Of a stretch of 64,000 bases of DNA, positions 34,985-44,188 are shown piece after piece. This DNA is from Mycobacterium sp. IS-1742 (GTDB lineage Bacteria; Actinomycetota; Actinomycetes; Mycobacteriales; Mycobacteriaceae). Positions within the stretch are counted from its first letter, which is position 1, and each line of letters starts with the position of its first letter. Where the stretch lies: contig NZ_LQIV01000042.1 in the NCBI RefSeq assembly GCF_001500125.1, positions 62,001 to 126,000 on the forward strand, written 5' to 3'. A program made the translations under genes and the position numbers. The notes beneath the pieces are model-generated. The model saw only the letters and a program-made list of their open reading frames with translations, was not told the DNA's origin and searched no databases.

Positions 34985-35737
34985 GTGGCCAGACAAGCGA
35001 CAGCCGAGAAGCGGCAACGCCGCGAACGCGGGTCGATCAACCCCGAGGACATCATCAAGGGCGCATTCGAACTCGCCGAGGACGTGTCCGTCGACAACCT
35101 GAGCATGCCGTTGCTGGGTAAGCACCTCGGGGTCGGTGTCACGAGCATCTACTGGTATTTCCGCAAGAAGGACGACCTGCTCAACGCGATGGCCGACCGG
35201 GCACTGCGCCAGATCGCCTTCGAGGTGCCCTACGTCGACGCGGCGAACTGGCGCGAGTCGCTGCACAGCCATGCGCACAACATGCGCAAGACCTTCCTCG
35301 CGAGTCCGATCCTGTGCGACCTCGTGCTGATCCGCGGCGCACTGTCGGCCAAGGCGCTGCGCCTCGGCCTCGAACAGATCGAGGCCGCCGTGTCCGGGCT
35401 GGTGGGTGCCGGCCTGTCACCCGAGGATGCGTTCGACACGTATTCGGCGGTGTCGGTCCACGTCCGCGGTTCGGTCGTGCTCGCCCGCCTCTACGAGAAG
35501 ACCCGGTCGCTGGAGAGCTCCGAGTTCCGGCTCGACGACTCCTCGACGATCGACCCCGAGACGACCCCGCTGATGGCGGAACTCAGCGGGAAGGGCCACC
35601 ACGTCGGCGTCCCGAACGACGTGAACTTCGAATACGGGCTCAACTGCATCCTCGACCACGCCGCCCGGCTCATCGACGAGAACGGGAAGCCGGCGAAGAA
35701 GGCGGCCGCGCGGCGCCGGAGCACCGCATCGCGCTAG
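34985..35737 (+). CDS. TetR-family regulator, candidate master regulator of the island
   Basis: A 250-residue TetR-type repressor. The N-terminal DNA-binding domain covers about residues 17-70, with the recognition region LGKHLGVGVTSIYWYFRKKDDLL. The rest is an alpha-helical ligand domain, and the protein ends in a basic tail KKAAARRRS. GTG 34985 has a GGAGG site. It is the only regulator gene inside the island, and an operator lies in its upstream region, so it is the prime candidate for binding TACTGTAA-N3-TTACAGTA. The ligand, probably a CoA ester or pathway acid, is unknown. Confidence 0.85.
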   Translation: MARQATAEKRQRRERGSINPEDIIKGAFELAEDVSVDNLSMPLLGKHLGVGVTSIYWYFRKKDDLLNAMADRALRQIAFEVPYVDAANWRESLHSHAHNMRKTFLASPILCDLVLIRGALSAKALRLGLEQIEAAVSGLVGAGLSPEDAFDTYSAVSVHVRGSVVLARLYEKTRSLESSEFRLDDSSTIDPETTPLMAELSGKGHHVGVPNDVNFEYGLNCILDHAARLIDENGKPAKKAAARRRSTASR

Positions 35738-35749
35738 CCGCCGCGCGCC

Positions 35750-36925
35750 TCAGACCTCGATGACGACCGCGCCGCCCTGGCCGCCGCCGGCGCACATCGC
35801 CGCGACGCCGATACCGCCACCGCGACGCTGCAATTCGTAGACCAGGGTGGTGACCATGCGTGCGCCCGAGGCCGCGATCGGATGGCCGAGGCTGCAACCG
35901 CTTCCGGAGAAGTTGACCTTCTCCTCGTCCAGGCCGTACTCCCGGCAGGCGGCGATGGGCACCGAGGCGAACGCCTCGTTGATCTCCCACAGCGCGACGT
36001 CGGCGGGGGTGAGCCCGGCCCGGTCGAGCACCTTGCCGATGACCTTGACCCCGCCGAGCCCGGTGTCGCGCGGCGCCACACCGACCGAGGCCCAGGCGCG
36101 CACCTTCGCCATCACCGTCAGCCCCTCGGACTCGGCGTAGCCACGCTCGACGAGCACGGTCGCCGCGGCGGCGTCGTTGGTGCCGCTGCTGTTACCGGCG
36201 GTGATCGAGAAACCCTCGATCTCGGGGTGCAGCACCTTGAGGCCCGCCAGTTTCTCGACGGTGGTGTCGCGCCGCGGATGCTCGTCGACACTGAAGTCGA
36301 CCACCGAGCCGTCCGGCTGCTCGACCTTCAGCGAGACGATCTCCTCGGCGAACTTGCCGGCATCCATCGCCGCGATGGCCCGCTGGTGCGAGCGCGCCGC
36401 CCACGCGTCCATCTCCTCGCGCGTGATGCCCGCGGCCTGCGCGGTGTTCCACCCGACGGTGATGGACATGTCCCGCGTCGGCGCGTCCGGCGTCTCGACG
36501 TGGGTCGGCGGCATCCAGCGTTCCTCGAACTTGAGTTCCGGACCGGGGATGCGCCAGTTGACCAGTGGCGTCATCGACAGGGACTGCACACCGCCCGCGA
36601 CGAGCACCCGCTCCATCCCGGACCCGATCTGCGCCGCGGCGTTGCCGATCGCGGTCAGGCTGCCCGCGCAGTGCCGGTTGACCGACTGGCCCGGCACGTG
36701 CTGCAGCCCGGTCGCGTCGGCAGCGTAGCGGGCGAGATCACCGCCGCCGTAATGGGATTCGGCGAAGATGAGGTCATCGATGGCGTTCGGGTCGACCCCG
36801 GAGCGCCGGATGGCCTCGGGGAGCACCGTGGTGATCAGTGTCTCCGGCGGGGTGTTGACCAGGGTGCCCTTGAAGGAGCGCCCGATCGCCGTGCGGACGG
36901 CGCCGACGATGACGGGTGTGGACAT
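35750..36925 (-). CDS. Acetyl-CoA acyltransferase (thiolase, FadA-like) (1)
   Basis: A 391-residue degradative thiolase with all catalytic elements: the nucleophile Cys86 in NRHCAGS, NEAFAS, the histidine in LGHPIAASG and the second cysteine in CAGGGQGG. It would release acetyl- or propionyl-CoA from a 3-ketoacyl-CoA. It is transcribed alone toward the TetR gene, with 12 bases between the two stops. A weak copy of the operator lies upstream at 36983. It complements the Ltp-type protein at 23993, which lacks the thiolytic residues. Confidence 0.9.
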   Translation of the reverse strand: MSTPVIVGAVRTAIGRSFKGTLVNTPPETLITTVLPEAIRRSGVDPNAIDDLIFAESHYGGGDLARYAADATGLQHVPGQSVNRHCAGSLTAIGNAAAQIGSGMERVLVAGGVQSLSMTPLVNWRIPGPELKFEERWMPPTHVETPDAPTRDMSITVGWNTAQAAGITREEMDAWAARSHQRAIAAMDAGKFAEEIVSLKVEQPDGSVVDFSVDEHPRRDTTVEKLAGLKVLHPEIEGFSITAGNSSGTNDAAAATVLVERGYAESEGLTVMAKVRAWASVGVAPRDTGLGGVKVIGKVLDRAGLTPADVALWEINEAFASVPIAACREYGLDEEKVNFSGSGCSLGHPIAASGARMVTTLVYELQRRGGGIGVAAMCAGGGQGGAVVIEV

Positions 36926-36982
36926 GTTCTCGACCTCGGTGTGTCAGGCCGCCGCGGCGGCGCATGCAGTTATGACGACGTT

Positions 36983-37001
36983 TACAGAAACGGTATCAGT
37001 T
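36983..37001. promoter_or_regulatory. Weak operator-like site, site 9
   Basis: TACAGAAACGGTATCAGTT matches 11 of 16 consensus arm positions. It lies 57 bases upstream of the thiolase start (36925). By itself it would not be convincing; its position in the only promoter of the island without a better copy makes it worth listing. Confidence 0.35.
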
Positions 37002-37028
37002 GTAAGGCGGCGCGACCACCGGCAGGGG

Positions 37029-37907
37029 TCACTCCGCGTCGGGCTCCGGGACGTGGAAATGCTCGTCACGCAGCCGGAACGCCTCCTTGGTGCCGTGCTG
37101 GGCGCGGGTCTTGACGAAGTTGAACTCCCCCGGGGCGAACTGCAGGTTGGTGCCGTAGGCGTGAAACAGGTAGCTGGCCACCTCCTCGCCCTGGTAGGCC
37201 TGACTCTGCTCGACGAGCCGGAAGGCCTCCTTGGCGATCACGACCCCGTCGGCCGGCATCTTGGCGGCCTTCTGCGCCCAGTAGCGCGCCCTTGCGGGCA
37301 CCATCGCGTCGTCGCACGTCTCGGTGAAGATCCCGAGGTGCTCGACACTTCCGGCGTCGACGATGTCACCGGTCAACAACATGCGGCGGGCCAGCACCGG
37401 ACCGAGCCGGTGGAAGAACATGTGCAGGCTGCCGAGCGCAGGCCCGAGGAATCGGGTGGCCGGCATCCCGATCTCGGTGCTGCGCCCGATCACCGCGATG
37501 TCGCACATCAACGCCATCTCGAAGCCGCCGCCGAGCGCATACCCGCCGATCTCGCCCACCGTGACCTTCGGGAACCCCATGAAGTTGTGGTAGAAGCCGA
37601 ACGACTTGCGGTCGACGGTGAGCCGGCGGCGCTGGCTCGGCCGACTCTTCGCCCGCGAGTCCTGGCCCGGGCCGTACCACCCGTATGCGTTGTTCATGTC
37701 GGCGCCGGTGCTGAACACCCCGTCGGCGCCGCGCAGCAGCACCACGGTGAGGTCATCGTCCTCGGCGACCCGGTCCAGGTGGCGCGCCAGCGCGTCCCGC
37801 ATCGCGGCGTCGTAGGAGTTGCGCCGGGCGGGATTGTTGAGCGTGATCGTCGCGATGCGGGACTCGTGGTCCGCCTCGAACAACACCCGGTCGTCGGGGT
37901 CCGTCAT
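37029..37907 (-). CDS. Enoyl-CoA hydratase/isomerase family protein (3)
   Basis: A 292-residue crotonase. It keeps the first glutamate (GGGFEMALMCD) but has no glutamate at the second position (MPATRFLGPALG). Single-glutamate crotonases are often isomerases or hydrolases, so simple hydration is doubtful. An insert of about 20 residues (WYGPGQDSRAKSRPSQ) follows the oxyanion strand and may shape the pocket. ATG 37907 has a GGAAAGG site. It is the second gene after the hotdog protein, with a 34-base gap. Confidence 0.83.
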   Translation of the reverse strand: MTDPDDRVLFEADHESRIATITLNNPARRNSYDAAMRDALARHLDRVAEDDDLTVVLLRGADGVFSTGADMNNAYGWYGPGQDSRAKSRPSQRRRLTVDRKSFGFYHNFMGFPKVTVGEIGGYALGGGFEMALMCDIAVIGRSTEIGMPATRFLGPALGSLHMFFHRLGPVLARRMLLTGDIVDAGSVEHLGIFTETCDDAMVPARARYWAQKAAKMPADGVVIAKEAFRLVEQSQAYQGEEVASYLFHAYGTNLQFAPGEFNFVKTRAQHGTKEAFRLRDEHFHVPEPDAE

Positions 37908-37941
37908 CGTCGTCGCCTTTCCGTGTTCACCACCGTGCAGG

Positions 37942-38589
37942 TCACGTCCGCCGCCGCCCGAAGCGCGAGCCGGCGAGCCGGTCCTGCGGCAGGGCCACGG
38001 TGTCGACCTCGCCCGTGCACAGCACCTCGCCGGCGAGCAGCAGCCGGGCGGTGGAGGTCAGGCCCCGCTCCGTCTCGGCGCGTGTCACGTCGAAGGACAG
38101 TTCGGTCAGCACCGGGGTGGGGCGCCGGTAGCGCACGGTCAGCGACCGGGTCTTGCCCGCCACCCCGGCCGCACAGCTCTGGTGCTGGGTGACGCAGTCG
38201 AAGAAGACGCCGAGGAAGCCGCCGTGCACAAGCCCCGGTGGCCCCTCGAAGGCCAGCGCGAATGTCACTGTCCCCTCGGCGGTCTCGGCGTCGATGCGGT
38301 CGAAACCGTATTCCGGGAAGCAGGGGTTGTACGCGCCGACGTCGAAGGCGTGCTGCAGATACACGCGTCGGTGTTCGCCGCCGTCGGCGAGGCGGGGCGT
38401 GCGGTCCGGCGGGGCGGCCGCCGACAACCGCCCCTCCCACTCCGCGAACCGGGCCAGCATCTCGTCCACCGCGGGGTGCGGCGCCTCCTGCACCAGCAGC
38501 AGGTCGGTCAGCCTGCGCATCGCCGCGGCCGCCGCCACGGTCTGCGGCAACGGGTCCTCCCCGTACCGGCGATCGACGTTCGCGGACAT
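37942..38589 (-). CDS. Hotdog-fold thioesterase-like protein
   Basis: A 215-residue protein with an N-terminal helical region of about 80 residues and a C-terminal hotdog domain. The signature segment GPPGLVHGGFLGVFFD resembles the HGG loop of PaaI-type acyl-CoA thioesterases, with a later YRRPTPVL strand. It probably releases CoA from a stalled acyl-CoA or protects the CoA pool. It is the first gene of a two-gene operon with the crotonase at 37029, divergent from the crotonase at 38705 with the operator between them. A larger frame on the same strand (37904-38818) is a shadow. Confidence 0.72.
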   Translation of the reverse strand: MSANVDRRYGEDPLPQTVAAAAAMRRLTDLLLVQEAPHPAVDEMLARFAEWEGRLSAAAPPDRTPRLADGGEHRRVYLQHAFDVGAYNPCFPEYGFDRIDAETAEGTVTFALAFEGPPGLVHGGFLGVFFDCVTQHQSCAAGVAGKTRSLTVRYRRPTPVLTELSFDVTRAETERGLTSTARLLLAGEVLCTGEVDTVALPQDRLAGSRFGRRRT

Positions 38590-38659
38590 CGTCGGTGGCG
38601 CTCCCCTGTTTCGTCGAGGTTGATTTCGCTATGTTGTACGGGACGGAAATCGTATCGCC

Positions 38660-38678
38660 TACTGTAGGGCTAACCATA
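38660..38678. promoter_or_regulatory. Operator-like palindrome, site 8
   Basis: TACTGTAGGGCTAACCATA matches 12 of 16 consensus arm positions, with a nearly perfect left arm. It lies between the divergent thioesterase (start 38589) and crotonase (start 38705) genes. Confidence 0.58.
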
Positions 38679-38704
38679 ACGACAGCGGAAGGGCGGGCAG
38701 GCCG

Positions 38705-39523
38705 GTGGGTCAACAGGACGGCACGGCCGCGCCGGACGGGTCGGTCTCGGCGCACCGCGACGGTGCCGCGCTCGTGCTGAAGCTGAACCGCCCGCATCGC
38801 CGGAACTCGCTCAGCCACAGCATGATCGACGATCTCGTTGCCGCACTGACGGCTGCGGCGACCGATGACTCACTGCGCGTCGTGCACATCCGCGGCGCCG
38901 GTGGGGACTTCTGCACCGGCGCCGACTGGGTGGCGACCAACTCCGCGGAGCGGCGGCCGCGCACCGGCGACGTGGTACGACGGGTACCGCAGGGCGCGAA
39001 CCGGGTGATCGAGCTCGTCCACACGCTGCATCTGCCCGTGGTGTGCGGCGTGCAGGGCTGGGCGGTCGGGCTCGGGTGCAATCTGGCCCTGGCCGCCGAC
39101 TTCACCGTCGCCGCCGCCGACGCGGTCTTCTGGGAACCCTTCGTGCAGCGCGGATTCGCGCCCGACTCGGGGGCGACCTGGCTGTTGCCCCGAATGGTCG
39201 GGCTGGCCCGGGCCAAACGGATGTTGCTGCTGGGAGAGAAGGTCGGCGGCGCCGACGCCGCCGAATGGGGCCTGATCCACCTCGCCGTACCGCGCGAGGA
39301 GGTCGACGACGCCGCCGCCGCACTGGTACGCCGCCTCGCCGCCGGGCCCACCGTCGCGATCGGCCTGGCCAAACAAGCCGTCCACCAGGCGTTGCACACG
39401 CCGCTGGACCAGGCCATGACACACGAACTCTTCACCGTCGAGTTGTCCAGTCGCACAGCCGATTTCAAGGAGGGTCTGGCGGCCTTCCGGGACAAGCGCG
39501 ATCCGGACTTCCAGGGCCGATGA
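38705..39523 (+). CDS. Crotonase, PaaG-like enoyl-CoA isomerase (4)
   Basis: A 272-residue crotonase. The first hydratase glutamate is missing (GLGCNLALAAD), and the second region reads FAPDSGATWLLPRMVG. The aspartate in this segment matches PaaG-type delta-3/delta-2 isomerases, so double-bond migration is the best guess. The GTG start is weakly supported but agrees with the conserved N-terminus. It is the first of six consecutive same-strand genes (three crotonases, then three AMP-forming ligases) and lies 26 bases after the operator at 38660. Confidence 0.83.
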   Translation: MGQQDGTAAPDGSVSAHRDGAALVLKLNRPHRRNSLSHSMIDDLVAALTAAATDDSLRVVHIRGAGGDFCTGADWVATNSAERRPRTGDVVRRVPQGANRVIELVHTLHLPVVCGVQGWAVGLGCNLALAADFTVAAADAVFWEPFVQRGFAPDSGATWLLPRMVGLARAKRMLLLGEKVGGADAAEWGLIHLAVPREEVDDAAAALVRRLAAGPTVAIGLAKQAVHQALHTPLDQAMTHELFTVELSSRTADFKEGLAAFRDKRDPDFQGR

Positions 39524-39551
39524 CCCCGACCACACCACCGGAGGAGCCTCG

Positions 39552-40364
39552 ATGACGAACGGTTCGTACGACACGATCAAGTACGAGGTCGACGGACACA
39601 CCGCGACCATCACGCTGAACCGGCCCGACGCCCTCAACGCGCTCAGCCCCCACATGATCACCGAACTGCGCGCGGCCTACGACGCGGCGGAGAACGACGA
39701 CGACGTCTGGCTGCTGATCGTGACCGCCACCGGCCGTGCCTTCTGCACCGGCGCCGACGTCAAGGAGATCCCCGAGGACGGCAAGGTCCTCAACGAGCGC
39801 CCGTTCCTGTCCACCTATGAGCAGTGGGAGGCCCCGCAGGAGGGCACCCCGCCGTTCCGACGAATGGCCAAACCGGTGCTCGCGGCGATCAACGGGATCT
39901 GCTGCGGCGCCGGACTGGACTGGGTGACCACCGGCGACATCGTGATCGCCTCCGAGCAGGCGACGTTCTTCGATCCGCACGTCAGCATCGGGCTGGTCTC
40001 CGGGCGCGAGGTCGTGCGGTTGGCCCGCGTGCTGCCCCGCTCGGTGGCGCTGCGCATGGCGATCGTCGGCAAGCACGAACGGATGAGCGCCCAGCGGGCC
40101 TATGAGCTCGGCATGATCAGCGAGGTCGTCGAACACGACCGGCTTCTCGAACGTGCCCACGAGATCGCCGACCTGGTCACCCGCAACGCACCGCTCGCGG
40201 TGCGCGGCACCCGGCTGGCCATCCTCAAGGGTCTCGATCTGCCGTTGCACGAGGCCGAGATGCTCGGCGAGGCCTTCCGCGAACGGAACCTGCACACCGA
40301 GGACTCCCTGGAGGGACCCGCGGCGTTCGTGGAGAAGCGCACCCCGGAGTGGAAGTGCCGATGA
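39552..40364 (+). CDS. Enoyl-CoA hydratase/isomerase family protein (5), altered active site
   Basis: A 270-residue crotonase with an intact oxyanion strand (FCTGADVKEI) but neither canonical glutamate: the first position reads GAGLDWVTTGD and the second FFDPHVSIGL. It closely resembles the next protein in this region (FFDSHVSAGL), so the two are probably diverged duplicates that may act together. The ATG has a strong GGAGGAG site. The stop overlaps the next start by ATGA. Confidence 0.82.
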   Translation: MTNGSYDTIKYEVDGHTATITLNRPDALNALSPHMITELRAAYDAAENDDDVWLLIVTATGRAFCTGADVKEIPEDGKVLNERPFLSTYEQWEAPQEGTPPFRRMAKPVLAAINGICCGAGLDWVTTGDIVIASEQATFFDPHVSIGLVSGREVVRLARVLPRSVALRMAIVGKHERMSAQRAYELGMISEVVEHDRLLERAHEIADLVTRNAPLAVRGTRLAILKGLDLPLHEAEMLGEAFRERNLHTEDSLEGPAAFVEKRTPEWKCR

Positions 40365-41143
40365 CCTTCGAGACCATCACGCTCGACGTCGACGCCGCCG
40401 ATCACGTCGCCACCATCACACTCGACCGTCCGGAGCGGCTCAACGCGTTCAACCGCACCATGTGCGAGGACATGGCCGAGGCGTGGCGCACCGTCAAGGC
40501 CGACGACACCGTGCACGCGGTGGTGCTGCGCGCCGCCGGGGACCGCGCGTTCAGCGCGGGGCTGGACATCACCTCGCCCTACGGTCAACCCGACAACGTC
40601 TGGAATCACGAGGACCCCGGCGAGCTGCTCAGCCCGAAGTGGCAGAAGATGTGGAAACCGGTGGTGTGCGCGGTTCAGGGTATGTGCACCGCGGGAGCGT
40701 TCTACTTCCTCAACGAGGCCGACGTGGTGATCTGTTCGGCGGATGCGACGTTCTTCGACTCCCACGTCAGCGCAGGATTGGTGTGCGCACTGGAACCGAT
40801 CGGCCTGATGCGCAAGGTCGGGCTGGGTGAGACGCTGCGCATCGCGCTGATGGGCAACGACGAACGGGTCGGCGCCGAGACCGCGCTGCGCATCGGCCTG
40901 GTCACCGAAGTCGTTGCCCGCGAACATCTCTGGTCACGGGCTCACGAGATCGCCGCGACCATCGCCGCCAAACCGCCGTCGGCCACGCAGGGCACCGTGA
41001 AGGCCATCTGGGAGTCACTGGACAGACCGTATCGGGCGGCGATGGAGCAGGGGCTGATCTACACCCGGTTGGGCAACCCGATCGGGCAGGCCGACCTCGC
41101 ATCGCGGCCCGCGCAGGCCCGCCGCGAGCCGAAGGTGCGGTGA
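40361..41143 (+). CDS. Enoyl-CoA hydratase/isomerase family protein (6), altered active site
   Basis: A 260-residue crotonase. As in its neighbour, both glutamate positions are changed: the first region reads TAGAFYFLNEAD and the second FFDSHVSAGLVCALEP. The oxyanion strand FSAGLDITSP is kept. ATG 40361 overlaps the upstream stop; an in-frame GTG at 40349 is less likely. The next gene starts one base inside its stop. Retention of the fold with a changed catalytic centre suggests another reaction on acyl-CoA, such as hydrolysis or decarboxylation. Confidence 0.81.
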   Translation: MTFETITLDVDAADHVATITLDRPERLNAFNRTMCEDMAEAWRTVKADDTVHAVVLRAAGDRAFSAGLDITSPYGQPDNVWNHEDPGELLSPKWQKMWKPVVCAVQGMCTAGAFYFLNEADVVICSADATFFDSHVSAGLVCALEPIGLMRKVGLGETLRIALMGNDERVGAETALRIGLVTEVVAREHLWSRAHEIAATIAAKPPSATQGTVKAIWESLDRPYRAAMEQGLIYTRLGNPIGQADLASRPAQARREPKVR

Positions 41144-42639
41144 TGGCCGTCCACCGCCTGAGCCGGCGCATCGCCCACGTCCTCGACCTGCGGCCCGAGG
41201 TCGACGCCGTCGAATACGACGGCCAGTGGTCGTCCTGGGCGCAGATCGGCGAAGCGGCACGGCGCATCCGGGAACTCACCATCCGCCACGGCGGTGACGC
41301 ACCGCAGGTGGGGATCCTGCTCCGCAACCGCCCGCCACACCTGGCCGCAGTGCTGGGGGTGCTGCTCGCCGGCGGCACGGTGGTGGTGATCAACCCGGCC
41401 AGGGGCGACGACCGCACGCGGGCCGACATCGCCGATCTCGCCCTGCCGGTGCTCATCGGCGGTCCCGACGACCTCGCCGCACTGGTGACCCCGTCCCCCA
41501 CCACCACAGTGATGTCGCTCGCGGCGCTGTCGCGCGAACCCGCCGTCGACGTCGCCGCACACCCCGCGGTGGAGAACGCCGCGCAGCCGGGTGTGGCGGT
41601 CCGGATGTTGACCAGCGGCACCACCGGGCCGCCCAAGCGCATCGACCTCACCTACGACATGCTGGCGCACAGCGTGCTCGGGCCCGAACCCGACGAACCG
41701 CCTCGGGGCATCGCGATCGTCAACGCCCCGCTCGTGCACATCGGCGGGGTGTTCCGGGTGCTGCAGTGTGTGAGCGAGGCCAGGCGGTTCGCCCTGCTCG
41801 AGCGGTTCGAACTACAGCGGTGGGCCGACGCGGTGCGCAGGCACCGGCCGCGAACGGTGTCGCTGGTCCCCGCCGCGCTACGGATGGTGCTGCACTCCGA
41901 CCTCACCCGTGACGACCTGTCGAGCATTCGCGCCGTCACCTCGGGAACCGCCCCGCTGTCGGCCGACGACGCCGACGCGTTCACCGAGAAGTTCGGCATC
42001 CCCGTGCTGACGTCCTATGCCGCAACGGAATTCGGTGGAGGCGTTGCCGGCTGGACGCTGGCCGACCATCAACGCCACTGGCGCAGCAAACGCGGGAGCG
42101 TGGGACGCGCCAGCGGCGGCGCGCACCTGCGGGTGGTCACCGAGGACGGTACGCCGCTGGGCCCCGACCAGCCGGGCCTCCTCGAGGTCAGGCCCGGTCA
42201 GCTCGGGCCGGGCACCGCCTGGATGCGCACCACCGATCTGGCCCGGATCGACGCCGACGGCTTCCTGTGGATCCTGGGCCGCGCGGACCAGGCCATCATC
42301 CGGGGCGGGTTCAAGGTGATGCCCGACGACGTCCGCGCCGCGCTCGAGGCGCACCCGGCGGTGCGGGGGGCCACCGTAGTCGGCCGGCCCGACGTCCGGC
42401 TCGGCGAGATCCCGGTCGCGATGGTCGAATTGCGCGACGGTGTGACGGTGACCGGCGACGAGTTGACCGCTCATCTGCGTGGCCGGCTCGCGCAGTACGA
42501 GGTGCCGGCCGAGATCGTGGTCGTCGATGCGATCCCGCGGACCCCCTCGGGCAAAGCCGATTTGGGCGCCGTGCGCCGGTACTTCGGCACCGCGGCGGAG
42601 CCGCGGATGAGCACCGCGGCCACCGCCGATCATGGGTGA
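41143..42639 (+). CDS. AMP-forming acyl-CoA synthetase-like protein (3)
   Basis: A 498-residue member of the adenylate-forming family. The phosphate loop is LTSGTTGPPKRI, the adenine region TSYAATEFGGG, and the C-terminal lysine lies in RTPSGKADLG. The N-terminal domain is shorter than in the FadD19-like pair. ATG 41143 overlaps the crotonase stop by one base (GTG 41140 is also in frame). Three such ligases follow each other here with short overlaps, which points to coordinated activation of several related acids. Confidence 0.84.
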   Translation: MAVHRLSRRIAHVLDLRPEVDAVEYDGQWSSWAQIGEAARRIRELTIRHGGDAPQVGILLRNRPPHLAAVLGVLLAGGTVVVINPARGDDRTRADIADLALPVLIGGPDDLAALVTPSPTTTVMSLAALSREPAVDVAAHPAVENAAQPGVAVRMLTSGTTGPPKRIDLTYDMLAHSVLGPEPDEPPRGIAIVNAPLVHIGGVFRVLQCVSEARRFALLERFELQRWADAVRRHRPRTVSLVPAALRMVLHSDLTRDDLSSIRAVTSGTAPLSADDADAFTEKFGIPVLTSYAATEFGGGVAGWTLADHQRHWRSKRGSVGRASGGAHLRVVTEDGTPLGPDQPGLLEVRPGQLGPGTAWMRTTDLARIDADGFLWILGRADQAIIRGGFKVMPDDVRAALEAHPAVRGATVVGRPDVRLGEIPVAMVELRDGVTVTGDELTAHLRGRLAQYEVPAEIVVVDAIPRTPSGKADLGAVRRYFGTAAEPRMSTAATADHG

Positions 42640-44188
42640 GCCGCGCACCGTCGCTGCGGTGCTGCGGCACTGGGCGGTCGACCGCCCGCAGCACCCGCTG
42701 CTGATCTGCGACGACGAGCGACTCGACTACGGGGACGCCGAACGCCGCTCGGCGCAACTGGCCCACGGCCTGCTGGCCCTCGGCGCGGGTAAGGGCACGC
42801 ACATCGGGTTGCTGTACCCGAACGGGGCGGCGTTCCTCGTCGGCATGCTCGCCGCCGCCCGCATCGGGGCCGTGGTGGTTCCGTACAGCACCTTCGCCAC
42901 CGCTCGCGAGTTGACCGAGCAGCTGCGCCACAGCGACACCGAGATCCTGTTGGCGGCAGGCGCCTTTCGCGCACACGACTACGCCGCGCGGCTGCGCGAG
43001 GTGCTCGGCGGTGAGGTGCCGACCGGCGAGCGCCTGCGCTGCCTCACCGTCCCGCATCTGCGACACGTCTTCGTCGACCGGGCCCCCGGCGGCACCGTCG
43101 ACCCCGGGCTGCTGACCGCGGTCGAGGACGATGTCGACGGCAGCGACCCGTTGACCATCGTGTACACCTCCGGGTCCACCAGTGCGCCCAAAGGCGTCGT
43201 GCACACCCAGGCCGCGCTGATCGAACATCAGCGCAACCTCAACGCGATCCGCGGTCTGACCGCCGACGACCGGCTGTTCTGCAACTCGCCGTTCTGCTGG
43301 ATCGGCGGGATCGCGTTCTCGGTGCTGGCGACGCTGGTGGCCGGCGCGACGCTGGTGTGCTCGAACGCCGAGAACCCGTCGAGCACCCTCGACCTGCTGG
43401 AGGCCACCCGGCCCACGGTCACCAACGGCTACGTCGCCGGGATCGCCGCGCTGGCAGCGGATCCCAGCCTGCCTCGACGCGACCTGTCGTCGATGCGGCG
43501 CGGCAACCTCTACCCCATCATGGCGCCCGAGGCCCGTCCCGCCGACCCGGACCTGCGCCACCACATGCTGGGCATGACCGAGACCGGCAGCGTCGTCCTG
43601 CTGCACCCCGACGACGGCGACCAACCCGAGCACCGGCGCGGATCGTTCGGCGTACCCGCGCCCGGATTCGACACCAGGATCGTTCACCCGGACACCGGCG
43701 CACCGGTCGAGCCCGGCGAGGTCGGCGAGCTGTGCGTGCGCGGACCGTATGTGATGCAACGGTATTACAAACGCAGCCGGGAGGAGTGCTTCGATCCCGA
43801 CGGCTGGTTCCACACCGGCGATCTGGTGCGCACAGACGACGACGGCCTTCACTACTTCCTGGGCCGGCGCGGGGCGATGATCAAGACCGCGGGCGCCAAT
43901 GTCACACCGGTCGAGGTGGAGCGCGCGATCGGCCGGGTCACCGGCGCACAGGCCTACGTCGTCGGTCTCCCCGACCGTGACCGCGGGCAGGTGGTCGCCG
44001 CGGCGGTGGTCGTCGACGACCCCGCCGACTTCGACCCCGGGGCACTGCGTGCGGCGCTGCGGGAGGAGCTCTCCGCATACAAGATCCCCCGCCGCATCAC
44101 CGCCCTCACCCGCGACGAACTGCCCGTGATGTCGAGCGGCAAGGTCGACCTCCCCCGGCTGACGGAGGTGTTCGGTGTCCAACGGTGA
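42632..44188 (+). CDS. AMP-forming acyl-CoA synthetase (4)
   Basis: A 518-residue acyl-CoA ligase. Motifs are YTSGSTSAPKGVVHTQ, HMLGMTETGSV, the GDLVRTDDDG hinge region and the catalytic lysine in MSSGKVDLPRL. Its start lies inside the end of the previous gene (8-base overlap), and its end overlaps the next start by 14 bases. The protein is most like the following ligase (44175), with matching SG-S-PKGVVH and VGG/IGG segments, suggesting duplication. Confidence 0.87.
   Translation: MGEPRTVAAVLRHWAVDRPQHPLLICDDERLDYGDAERRSAQLAHGLLALGAGKGTHIGLLYPNGAAFLVGMLAAARIGAVVVPYSTFATARELTEQLRHSDTEILLAAGAFRAHDYAARLREVLGGEVPTGERLRCLTVPHLRHVFVDRAPGGTVDPGLLTAVEDDVDGSDPLTIVYTSGSTSAPKGVVHTQAALIEHQRNLNAIRGLTADDRLFCNSPFCWIGGIAFSVLATLVAGATLVCSNAENPSSTLDLLEATRPTVTNGYVAGIAALAADPSLPRRDLSSMRRGNLYPIMAPEARPADPDLRHHMLGMTETGSVVLLHPDDGDQPEHRRGSFGVPAPGFDTRIVHPDTGAPVEPGEVGELCVRGPYVMQRYYKRSREECFDPDGWFHTGDLVRTDDDGLHYFLGRRGAMIKTAGANVTPVEVERAIGRVTGAQAYVVGLPDRDRGQVVAAAVVVDDPADFDPGALRAALREELSAYKIPRRITALTRDELPVMSSGKVDLPRLTEVFGVQR

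Noticed and set aside
37904..38818. 304-codon minus-strand frame overlapping the hotdog gene
   Set aside because: It overlaps the better-supported frame at 37942-38589 and would run through the operator and into the divergent crotonase; the product is arginine-rich without motifs.
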